Of a stretch of 64,000 bases of DNA, positions 34,846-42,621 are shown piece after piece. The stretch lies in assembly GCF_000964005.1 (NCBI RefSeq), contig NZ_JXYP01000009.1:1-64000 (forward strand). The letters are read 5' to 3'. Every line of letters starts with the position of its first letter. Position 1 is the first letter of the stretch. This DNA comes from Williamsia herbipolensis. Its GTDB lineage: Bacteria; Actinomycetota; Actinomycetes; Mycobacteriales; Mycobacteriaceae. A model generated the notes under the pieces. It ran no database searches, was not told where the DNA came from, and saw only the letters and a program-made list of their open reading frames with translations. The position numbers and the translations under genes are program-made.

Positions 34846-35948
34846 CGTCGCCGATCGTGTCTCGGCAGGGGCGTTCGACGCCGCGTCCCGAGTCGGGCGA
34901 CGACATCGACTTCGGGCACCGCCAGCTCGTCCTGCGACGCGGCCGGCACGTGTCGATACGTGCGTCGGTCCGGACCGTCGTCGCGCTGTCGGTGCTGGCG
35001 GTCGGCAGTGTCGTGCTCGCCGTGTTCGCTCTCGGCATCGGCGAATACCCCGTCTCGCCGATGGACGTCGTACGCGTCGTCACCGGCCAGGACTCGTCCT
35101 TCACCCGTGTCGTCGTGCTCGAGTTCCGGATGCCGCGCATCCTGCTGGCCCTGGTGATCGGTGCGGCGCTGGGGGTCTCGGGCGCGATCTTCCAGGCCCT
35201 GACCCGCAACCCCCTGGGCAGCCCCGACGTCATCGGGTTCACCACCGGCGCCTACACCGGCGCGCTGGTCGCGATCGCGGCGTTCGGCGGCGGCTACTAC
35301 CTGACCGCACTCGGGGCCACGATCGGCGGACTCCTCACCGCACTCGTCGTGTACCTGCTGGCCTACCGCAACGGCATCGCCGGGTTCCGATTGATCATCG
35401 TGGGCATCGCGATCGGTGCGGCCCTCAGCTCGGTGAACCAGTGGATCGTCATCCGCATCAAGCTGGCGCAGGCGGTGACCGCGTCGATCTGGAACCAGGG
35501 CACGCTCAACGGACTCGACTGGGATCAGCTGTATCCGGTGCTGGTGTGCGTGGTGGTAGCCGTCGCCGCGTTGCTCGCGATGGGGCCACAGCTGCCGATC
35601 ATGCAGATGGGCGACGACGCCGCGGGCGCGTTGGGCGTGCGGCCCGAACGGGCACGCGTCGGGTTCTTCGTGATCGGTGTCGTGCTCGTGGCGGTGGCCG
35701 CCGCGGCCGCCGGACCCATCTCCTTCGTGGCCCTCGCCGCCCCGCAGCTCGCGCGCCGGCTGACCGGGGCGCCGGGGGTCAGCCTCGTCTCGGCCGGGGT
35801 CATGGGCGCGTTCCTCCTCCTGCTCAGCGATCTCGTCGCCCAGAAGATCGTCGCCCCGGCGCAACTGCCGGTCGGCGCGGTGACGGTGTCGGTGGGCGGT
35901 CTCTACCTCGTGTATCTGCTCGTCGTCCAGGCCAGGAGGGCCCGTTGA
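34842..35948 (+). CDS. FecCD-family siderophore ABC permease, second subunit
   Basis: The 368-residue partner permease shows FRMPRILLALVIGAALGVSG, FQALTRNPLGSPDVIGFTTG and AAAAGPISFVALAAPQLARR, with multiple transmembrane helices. Its first 45 or so residues are a basic cytoplasmic extension. It starts at GTG 34842 inside the preceding stop and ends in TTGA overlapping the ATPase start. The strict coupling implies fixed stoichiometry of the heteromeric importer. Confidence 0.93.
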   Translation: MTSPIVSRQGRSTPRPESGDDIDFGHRQLVLRRGRHVSIRASVRTVVALSVLAVGSVVLAVFALGIGEYPVSPMDVVRVVTGQDSSFTRVVVLEFRMPRILLALVIGAALGVSGAIFQALTRNPLGSPDVIGFTTGAYTGALVAIAAFGGGYYLTALGATIGGLLTALVVYLLAYRNGIAGFRLIIVGIAIGAALSSVNQWIVIRIKLAQAVTASIWNQGTLNGLDWDQLYPVLVCVVVAVAALLAMGPQLPIMQMGDDAAGALGVRPERARVGFFVIGVVLVAVAAAAAGPISFVALAAPQLARRLTGAPGVSLVSAGVMGAFLLLLSDLVAQKIVAPAQLPVGAVTVSVGGLYLVYLLVVQARRAR

Positions 35949-36742
35949 CCGACATCACCCTGGGAGCCCGGGACCTGTCCCTCGGCTACGGCACCGATCT
36001 GATCGTCGACGGGCTCTCCGTCGACATCGTCCCCGGCGCGATCACCGCGATCGTCGGACCCAACGCCTGCGGGAAGTCGACGCTGCTGCGCGGGTTGGCC
36101 CGCCTGCTGCGCCCCGCGGGTGGACAGGTCGTCCTCGACGGCGCCGACATCGCCTCGCTCAACACGAAGGACGTCGCCCGCAAGCTGGGTCTGTTGCCGC
36201 AGTCGTCGATCGCGCCAGAGGGCATCACCGTTGCCGATCTCGTCGCCCGCGGACGTTTCCCTCATCAGAAGCTCTTCCGGCAGTACTCCCGCGACGACCA
36301 GGCCGCAGTGCGGGACGCGCTCGCCGCCACCGGCATCACGTCCATCGCCGGGCGGCCGGTCGATGCGCTGTCGGGCGGCCAGCGCCAACGGGTCTGGGTC
36401 GCGATGGTGCTCGCGCAGCAGACCCCGCTGATCCTGCTCGACGAGCCGACGACCTTCCTCGACATCGCCCACCAGATCGAACTGCTCGATCTGTTCGGTG
36501 ACCTCAACGCCGAGGCCGACCGCACCGTCGTCGCCGTCCTGCACGACCTCAACCACGCCTGCCGCTTCGCCCACCACGTCATCGCGATGAAGGCGGGATC
36601 GATCGTGGCGCAGGGTGATCCGTCCGAGGTGATCACCGCCGAGCTGGTCGAGGAGGTCTACGGACTGCGGTGTCGCATCATCGACGATCCCGAGACCGGG
36701 ACGCCGCTGGTGATCCCCCGTGCCTCGCGCCGGACGACGTGA
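35945..36742 (+). CDS. Siderophore ABC importer ATPase (FecE/FepC type)
   Basis: The 265-residue ATPase has an intact Walker A (GPNACGKST, about residues 38-46), signature LSGGQRQRVW, Walker B LILLDEPTTFLD and the H-loop VLHDLNHACR. It powers the two FecCD permeases. Translation begins at TTG 35945, overlapping the permease stop. Its own stop overlaps GTG 36739 of the next gene, continuing the coupled series. Confidence 0.94.
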   Translation: MTDITLGARDLSLGYGTDLIVDGLSVDIVPGAITAIVGPNACGKSTLLRGLARLLRPAGGQVVLDGADIASLNTKDVARKLGLLPQSSIAPEGITVADLVARGRFPHQKLFRQYSRDDQAAVRDALAATGITSIAGRPVDALSGGQRQRVWVAMVLAQQTPLILLDEPTTFLDIAHQIELLDLFGDLNAEADRTVVAVLHDLNHACRFAHHVIAMKAGSIVAQGDPSEVITAELVEEVYGLRCRIIDDPETGTPLVIPRASRRTT

Positions 36743-38601
36743 GCAGCCGGGATGACGCGCGCACGCCTGCCGTCTGGTTGGCTCACCTGGTACGAGCGAG
36801 GCGCGCGACGCATCACGCGGGCCGGGAGAGGCGGGTGGCGAAGGGTGGTCGGGTGCGTGTGAGCGGCGGTGCGGTCCTCCGGCGCACCGTCACACGCAAC
36901 GCACGGTGGCTGGTGGGCGGATCGACGCTCATCGCGGGGTGGCAGCTGTGTGAGGTGTCGGTGCCGATCCTCATCGGCGTCATCGTCGACCGCGCGGTGT
37001 CGACGGGATCGTTTGCCGCGATCGGCTTCTGGATCGCGGTGCTGGCGGCGCTGTTCGTCGTGCTGACCACGCTCTATCGCCTCGGGGCCCGGCAACTGAT
37101 GTTCGGTATCGCCCGCGAATCGCACCTGCTGCGCGACGAGCTCAGCGCCCGTGCGCTCGACCGCGACGGCATCGCCGCACCGGCGGGCCGGGCCGAGGCG
37201 TTCTCGGCGGGGGAGTTGCTGTCCATCTCGACCACCGACGCCGACAACACCTCCTACGTCATCGATTACGTCCCCAGGGTCGTCAGCGCGGTGGTCGGCA
37301 CCCTCGCGTGCGGCATCGTCCTGCTGTCCATCGATCTGATCCTCGGAGCGCTCGTCCTCATCGGGATCCCGCTGGTGGTGCTCGGCCTCCAGGTCACCGC
37401 CCCGATGATCGCCCGACGCGTCGAGGCGCAGCAGGACGAGGTGGGACGCACCTCCGGCATGGCCACCGACCTCGTCAGCGGATTGCGACCGCTGCAGGGC
37501 ATCGGTGCGACCGGTGCCGCCGCCGACCGCTACCGGCGATCGAGTCGCGCATCGCTCTCGGCGTCGTTGCGCGCAGCCCGTATCCAGAGCGCACACGCGG
37601 GTGCCGCGGCCGCCGCGGGCGCGCTGGCGGCCATGGGTGTCGCGGTGGTCGCGGTGTACTTCGCGCTCTCGGGCGACATCGGCGTCGGCGCACTCATCAC
37701 CGTCATCGGTCTGGCGCAGTACCTCATCGACCCTTTCGCGGTGCTGGCGATCGTCCCCAGCTGGGTGGCCGAGGCCCGGGCGAGCGCCAACCGGGTCGCG
37801 CAGGTCCTCTCGGCTCCGTCACTGCGTGCCGACCCGCCGACGGGCCCGCCGCAACCGGAGGTCTCACAGGACGCACGCCGTGCCGCGGTGACCGTGCGGT
37901 GTGGTGCGCATGACGTGCTCCCGGGGTTCCGACTCGACGTCGCCGCAGGCGAATTCGTCGCCGTGGTCGCGCCGGCGGCGCGCGATGCGGTGGCGCTGAT
38001 CGATCTGCTGGCCGGCGCCCCGGGTGTCCCGGCCGGCACGGTCGCCGTCGGCGGCAGATTGCTCGAGGACATCCCGCGTGGCACCCGCAGCGCCGCCATC
38101 GTGGTCGAACACCACGACACCCACCTGTTCACCGGGACACTGGGCAGCAACATCCTGTGGGGCGCGGCGACGGGCCAAGACCGGGCCGAGGGCCGATCGG
38201 CCGATACGGTCTCGGCGCTGGCCGCGTCGGCGGCCGACGAGGTGATCGCGTTGTATCCGAACGGATTCGATCATCCGGTCACCGAACGCGGGGCCAGCCT
38301 CTCGGGTGGGCAGCGACAGCGGCTCGCCCTGGCCCGGGCGCTCATCGCCTCGCCGGAGGTGCTGGTCCTGCACGATCCGACGACCGCGGTGGACGCGGTC
38401 ACCGAGCAGGAGATCGCCGACGGTCTGCGGACCGTGCGCGGTGAGAAAGGCCGGACCACCATCGTCGTCACCAGCAGTCCCGCGCTGCTCGCGACGGCCG
38501 ACCGGGTGGTCCTGGTCGTCGACGGCGCCGTCATGGCCGAGGGATCCCACGCCGATCTCGTCCGCGCGCGGACCGACTATAGAGAGTGGGTGTCGCGATG
38601 A
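36739..38601 (+). CDS. ABC exporter-fold subunit with degenerate nucleotide site (IrtA-like partner)
   Basis: The type IV ABC half-transporter (620 aa from GTG 36739) has six membrane helices (about 55-330) and a C-terminal nucleotide-binding domain. The P-loop has lost GKS (it reads APAARDAVAL, near 37,970-38,000), Walker B reads LHDPTTAVD instead of LDE, and the H-loop His is replaced (VTSSPALL). Yet the signature LSGGQRQRLALARAL is perfect. It can therefore lend a signature to its partner but cannot itself hydrolyse ATP normally. Mycobacterial IrtAB imports carboxymycobactins with this fold, so siderophore import is likely. GTG 36835, 36853 or 36859 are alternative starts; family similarity begins after the last. 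Confidence 0.85.
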   Translation: MSSRDDARTPAVWLAHLVRARRATHHAGRERRVAKGGRVRVSGGAVLRRTVTRNARWLVGGSTLIAGWQLCEVSVPILIGVIVDRAVSTGSFAAIGFWIAVLAALFVVLTTLYRLGARQLMFGIARESHLLRDELSARALDRDGIAAPAGRAEAFSAGELLSISTTDADNTSYVIDYVPRVVSAVVGTLACGIVLLSIDLILGALVLIGIPLVVLGLQVTAPMIARRVEAQQDEVGRTSGMATDLVSGLRPLQGIGATGAAADRYRRSSRASLSASLRAARIQSAHAGAAAAAGALAAMGVAVVAVYFALSGDIGVGALITVIGLAQYLIDPFAVLAIVPSWVAEARASANRVAQVLSAPSLRADPPTGPPQPEVSQDARRAAVTVRCGAHDVLPGFRLDVAAGEFVAVVAPAARDAVALIDLLAGAPGVPAGTVAVGGRLLEDIPRGTRSAAIVVEHHDTHLFTGTLGSNILWGAATGQDRAEGRSADTVSALAASAADEVIALYPNGFDHPVTERGASLSGGQRQRLALARALIASPEVLVLHDPTTAVDAVTEQEIADGLRTVRGEKGRTTIVVTSSPALLATADRVVLVVDGAVMAEGSHADLVRARTDYREWVSR

Positions 38602-40394
38602 CCATCCCGGACGTCGCACCGATCCTCCCGGTGTCACGCTCGCGTCGGACGGCGGCGTGGATGCGTGCCGACCTGGCACGCCGACCCGGCACCGTCGTCG
38701 TCACGCTGCTGGTCGGGGTGATCGCGGCCGCGGCAGCGGTGGTCCCCATCTATCTTCTCGGTGTCCTCGTCGACCGCGTCCGCGACGATGCCGACGCAGG
38801 CGCGATCTGGCCGCTCGCCACGGCGATCGGCGTCACCGCGCTGGTCGCCGGCGTGGGCACCGGTTTCTCGACCTATCTGGTGACCAAGCTCGGCGAGGTG
38901 CTGTTGGCCGATCTCCGCGAGTCGGTCCTGCGGCGGGCCCTGACCCTCCCGGCCACCACCATCGACGAGTCCGGTCGCGGCGACCTGCTGTCGCGGGTGG
39001 GCGCCGATGTCGGTGCGATCGGCAAGGCGGTCTCGCAGGTGCTGCCCACCGTGATCAACGGTGCCTTCCTCGGCGTCCTCAGCCTCGTCGGGATGCTCGG
39101 CCTCGACTGGAGGTTGGGTCTCGCCGGTGCGCTGGCCCTTCCGGCCTACGTGGTCGCGGTGCGCTGGTACCTCCCCCGCTCGGCACCGATGTACCGCGAC
39201 GAGCGGGTGGCGATCGCCGCACGCGGCCAGGTCATGGTCGAGTCACTGCAGGGCCTCCCGACCATCGACGCCTACGAACGCCACGACCATCACGTCGAGG
39301 CGATCAGCACCGCATCGGCTCGCGCCCGGGACATCTCGATCGCGGTGTTCGCCCAGTTCACGCGATTCAGCGGACGGATCAACCGCGCGGAGTTCATCGG
39401 ACTGGCGGCGATCCTGGTCGTCGGGTTCGCACTCGTGCGCGAGGGGGAGGTGACCGTCGGCGCGGTGACGGCCGCGGCGCTGCTGTTCCAACGACTGTTC
39501 AACCCGGTCGGCATGGTGATGTTCAGCTTCGACGAGGTGCAGGCGGCCGGAGCCAGCCTGTCGCGACTCGTCGGCATCCTCGACATCACCGCCGGCCCCG
39601 AAACCACGCCCGGCCCCGACAAACCAGAGGCGACATCATCGACGCCCGTCGGTGCCGAGGTCGAGGTCCGCGACGTGCACCACGCGTACCACCCCGACCG
39701 TCCGGTGCTGCGCGGGGTGTCGTTGCGCATCCCCGAGGGCACACGTACCGCGCTTGTCGGGTCCACCGGTGCCGGCAAGACCACCCTGGCCGCCGTCATC
39801 TCCGGGATGCTCACGCCCGGTGCGGGTTCGGCGCTCATCGGTGGGGTCGCGGTGACCGGCATCGATCCCGACCGCCTCCGCGACCACGTGGCGACGGTGA
39901 CGCAGGAGGTCCACGTCTTCGCCGGACCGCTCATCGACGACCTGCGACTGGCGGCGCCCGAGGCGACGCGGGAGCGGGTCCTCGCGGCACTCGGTGCCGT
40001 GGGTGCCCGGGACTGGGTGGATGCGCTGCCCGACGGCGTCGACACCCGGGTCGGGGAGGGTGGGATCGCGCTGACCGCGGCGCAGGCACAACACATCGCG
40101 CTGGCGCGCCTGGTGCTGCGCGATCCCCGGGTGGTGGTGCTCGACGAGGCGACGGCCGAGGCGGGTAGCGCCAGCGCCCGCAGCCTCGAGGACGCCGCCC
40201 TCGCGGCCACCGACGGCCGGACCACACTCGTCGTGGCGCACCGACTCACCCAGGCCGCGACGGCCGACGCGATCGCGGTGATGGAGCACGGCCAGATCGT
40301 CCAGTTCGGCTCTCACACCCAGTTGTTGGCCGATGACGCCGGTCGGTACGCGCAGTTGTGGCGGGCATGGGAGACCGACGGCACCGGTCGGTGA
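38598..40394 (+). CDS. ABC exporter-fold subunit with canonical Walker motifs (IrtB-like partner)
   Basis: The 598-residue half-transporter has six helices followed by an ATPase domain with intact Walker A (VGSTGAGKTT), Walker B (VVVLDEATAEAG) and H-loop (VVAHRLTQ). Its signature is degenerate: ALTAAQAQHIALARL in place of LSGGQ. It overlaps the preceding gene by ATGA. Paired with that protein it gives one complete ATP site (its Walker motifs plus the partner's LSGGQ) and one dead site. It ends seven bases from the convergent binding-protein gene. Siderophore import with the IrtAB fold is inferred from context. Confidence 0.87.
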   Translation: MTIPDVAPILPVSRSRRTAAWMRADLARRPGTVVVTLLVGVIAAAAAVVPIYLLGVLVDRVRDDADAGAIWPLATAIGVTALVAGVGTGFSTYLVTKLGEVLLADLRESVLRRALTLPATTIDESGRGDLLSRVGADVGAIGKAVSQVLPTVINGAFLGVLSLVGMLGLDWRLGLAGALALPAYVVAVRWYLPRSAPMYRDERVAIAARGQVMVESLQGLPTIDAYERHDHHVEAISTASARARDISIAVFAQFTRFSGRINRAEFIGLAAILVVGFALVREGEVTVGAVTAAALLFQRLFNPVGMVMFSFDEVQAAGASLSRLVGILDITAGPETTPGPDKPEATSSTPVGAEVEVRDVHHAYHPDRPVLRGVSLRIPEGTRTALVGSTGAGKTTLAAVISGMLTPGAGSALIGGVAVTGIDPDRLRDHVATVTQEVHVFAGPLIDDLRLAAPEATRERVLAALGAVGARDWVDALPDGVDTRVGEGGIALTAAQAQHIALARLVLRDPRVVVLDEATAEAGSASARSLEDAALAATDGRTTLVVAHRLTQAATADAIAVMEHGQIVQFGSHTQLLADDAGRYAQLWRAWETDGTGR

Positions 40395-40401
40395 TCGTCG
40401 G

Positions 40402-41382
40402 TCAGGCGCCGGCGAGGTCGGCGACCGGCTTGCCCGTGAGCGCGTTCGACAGCTGAGGGACGACGACGTCGATCGCGTACAGCAGTGCGTCGGGACCGCT
40501 GTAGGACAGCGCTCCGGCCAACGGTGAATCGAACTGCGTGTAGAGCGTGCGGTCCTCGCGCACCACGTTCAGGCGCGTGAACGCCGGCGACGACGCGAGC
40601 TGCGATCTGGTGGCTCCCTCGACGAACAGCACGTCGCGGTCGAGCAACCCGAGCTTCTCCTCCGACACGTCGCCCACGGTGTCCTGGGCACCGAACCCGA
40701 GTGCGTCGAACAGGGCGCGTCGGGGGTCGTTGGCGCCGAGAAGGTAGTGGCCGCCGTTCTCGGGGCCGTAGTCGACGACGAGGGTCTTGCCCGCGAACTC
40801 GGGATGGGCGGCTTTCGCCGCGTCGATCTCGCCGGTCACCTTCGTCACCAGGGCGTGCGCCTGGGCCTCGCGGCCGAGAGCCTTTCCGGTGGTCAGCAAC
40901 TGGACGTTCCAGGGCGTCTCCTCGTCCTTGTACTCGGCGGACTGGATGACGGTCGGCGCGATCTGGGAGAGCCGGTCGTAGGTCTTGCGGTCGATGGTCT
41001 CGTAGATGGCGAGGATCAGGTCGGGCTTCGCCGTGGCGATCTCCTCGTAGTTGATGCTGTCGCCCTGCATCGCCGGGACGCCCCTGCCGCCGGTCTGCGC
41101 CTGCACCCACGGGAGTGTGTCGTAGCTGTCGAAGAAGGCGCGGGTCGTCACCGGCACCACACCGAGCGCCAGGGTGAAGTCCTGGTCGTTGTATCCGACG
41201 GTCACAACACGTTTCGGGTCGGCGGGCACCTTCGTCTCGCCGAACTTGTGCGCGATCGTGACGGTCGGTCCGGATGCCGTGGTGTCGGAGCCGCTGCCGC
41301 AGGCCGACAGTGTGGCGACACCGACGAGACCGGCGACGATCAGGGCGAGTACGCGACGACCACGTGGGGAGTTCAGGTTCAT
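40402..41382 (-). CDS. Ferric-siderophore substrate-binding lipoprotein
   Basis: The 326-residue protein has a lipoprotein signal (VGVATLSAC, Cys about residue 28). A two-lobed FepB/FecB-type domain follows: KRVVTVGYNDQDFTLALGVV, YEEIATAKPDLILAIY, LSQIAPTV and NVVREDRTLY. It should capture a ferric siderophore outside the membrane and hand it to the FecCD permeases of the convergent operon. ATG 41382 is preferred; GTG 41391 is also in frame but abuts the IdeR box. Its own iron box allows independent expression of the binding protein. Confidence 0.92.
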   Translation of the reverse strand: MNLNSPRGRRVLALIVAGLVGVATLSACGSGSDTTASGPTVTIAHKFGETKVPADPKRVVTVGYNDQDFTLALGVVPVTTRAFFDSYDTLPWVQAQTGGRGVPAMQGDSINYEEIATAKPDLILAIYETIDRKTYDRLSQIAPTVIQSAEYKDEETPWNVQLLTTGKALGREAQAHALVTKVTGEIDAAKAAHPEFAGKTLVVDYGPENGGHYLLGANDPRRALFDALGFGAQDTVGDVSEEKLGLLDRDVLFVEGATRSQLASSPAFTRLNVVREDRTLYTQFDSPLAGALSYSGPDALLYAIDVVVPQLSNALTGKPVADLAGA

Positions 41383-41392
41383 GGGCGTCACT

Positions 41393-41411
41393 TTAGGTTA
41401 TGGTTACCTAA
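41393..41411 (-). promoter_or_regulatory. IdeR/DtxR iron box before siderophore-binding protein
   Basis: TTAGGTTATGGTTACCTAA is nearly palindromic and agrees with the IdeR consensus at about 15 of 19 positions. It lies 10 bases upstream of ATG 41382. It is a better palindrome than the box at 32883, so it may be the tighter repressor site. Confidence 0.88.
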
Positions 41412-41469
41412 CTCCGACCAATCGGGCACCCTGAGCGGTCCTGCGACTGCGTCGGCGCATGATGGAGTG

Positions 41470-42354
41470 ATGGCCCTGCCCTCCCACGGTCGCTTCGACC
41501 ACTCCGCCATCGGCGACCGACCGCAGTTCGACTGGCCGGGCGGTGCGCGCCTGGCCGTCTACGTCGCCGTCAACTGCGAACACTTCGCCTACGACTCCGG
41601 CTCGCCGGGGCTCGGCTACACGCCGGACATGGATCAGCCGAACACCTACAACTGGGCGTGGCGCGAATACGGCAACCGCGTCGGCGCATTCCGTCTCGCG
41701 GACACCCTGCGCCGCACCGGTATCCGACCCACACTGCTGGTCAACACCGAGGTGTACGAGCACGCGCCCGAGGTGATCGCCGCCTTTCGCGCCCTCGACG
41801 CCGACGTCGTCGCCCACGGTCGCACCAACTCGACCCAACCCAACGCGCTGACCCGCGATGCCGAACGCGCCGAGATCGACGCGGTGTACCGGGCCATCGA
41901 GTCCCACGAGGGTCGTCCGCCGCGGGGCTGGATGAGTCCGGGCGCGAACCCGAGCCGCGTCACCGAGGACCTGTTGGCGGAGAGGGGTTTCACCTACACC
42001 CTCGACTGGCCGGTCGACGACCAACCCGTGTGGTTGAAGACCGACGCGGGGCCGCTGCTGAGCGTGCCCTATCCGCAGGAGGTGAACGACCTACCGGTGT
42101 TCGTCCACCACCACGCCACGGCCGAGACCTTCGAGCGCATGATCGTCGACTCGTTCGACGAACTGCTCGAGAACGCACGAGCGCAGCCGGTGGTGCTGTC
42201 GATCTCGACGCACACGTTCCTCACCGGACAGCCCTACCGGCTGCGGCGCTTTCGGGCGGCGCTCGAGCACATGACGTCGCACGCCGACGGCGTGTGGTTC
42301 ACGACCGCCGGCGACATCGCCGACCACTATCGCGGACTGTTCCCGCCGGACTGA
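41470..42354 (+). CDS. Polysaccharide deacetylase-family protein (PuuE/chitin deacetylase-like)
   Basis: The 294-residue NodB-fold protein has LAVYVAVNCEHFAYDSGSPG, RPTLLVNTEVYEHAPEVIAA, VVAHGRTNS with the metal-binding His region, GWMSPGANPSRVTEDLLAER and VLSISTHTFLTGQPYRL. The subgroup contains cytosolic allantoinase-like enzymes as well as deacetylases. There is no signal peptide, so an intracellular amidohydrolase role is likelier than a cell-wall one. No purine genes lie nearby to support allantoinase. Confidence 0.8.
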   Translation: MALPSHGRFDHSAIGDRPQFDWPGGARLAVYVAVNCEHFAYDSGSPGLGYTPDMDQPNTYNWAWREYGNRVGAFRLADTLRRTGIRPTLLVNTEVYEHAPEVIAAFRALDADVVAHGRTNSTQPNALTRDAERAEIDAVYRAIESHEGRPPRGWMSPGANPSRVTEDLLAERGFTYTLDWPVDDQPVWLKTDAGPLLSVPYPQEVNDLPVFVHHHATAETFERMIVDSFDELLENARAQPVVLSISTHTFLTGQPYRLRRFRAALEHMTSHADGVWFTTAGDIADHYRGLFPPD

Positions 42355-42364
42355 ACGCTCGCGG

Positions 42365-42580
42365 TCAGGGGATCGGGAGATCGTGGACTCTCTCGGCGGC
42401 CGTGCGTTCGGCCTCGGTCAAGGCCGACAGGTCGACAGGCATGGTGCGCTGAAAGCGGTGGTGTACCGGACACCACTGGATCCGGGCGCCGTTCGCCCTG
42501 ATGGCCTTGAACGACACCAGCGGGATCCAGATCGACGAGTAGAGCCCACCCTTGTCGCACCGTACGATTGTTCGTTCCAT
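42365..42580 (-). CDS. Small conserved Cys-containing protein
   Basis: The 71-residue product reads MERTIVRCDKGGLYSSIW, then IPLVSFKAIR and IQWCPVHHRF, ending VDLSALTEAERTAAERVHD. The Cys-x-x-G and Cys-Pro-Val-His-His blocks resemble a small family of actinobacterial proteins of unknown function, possibly metal-binding. ATG 42580 matches the remembered family start; ATG 42592 is also in frame. It converges with the deacetylase gene. Function is unknown. Confidence 0.6.
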   Translation of the reverse strand: MERTIVRCDKGGLYSSIWIPLVSFKAIRANGARIQWCPVHHRFQRTMPVDLSALTEAERTAAERVHDLPIP

Positions 42581-42621
42581 GCAGACGATCATTCGCCTGC
42601 CGAACGATCAGCGCAAGGCAG

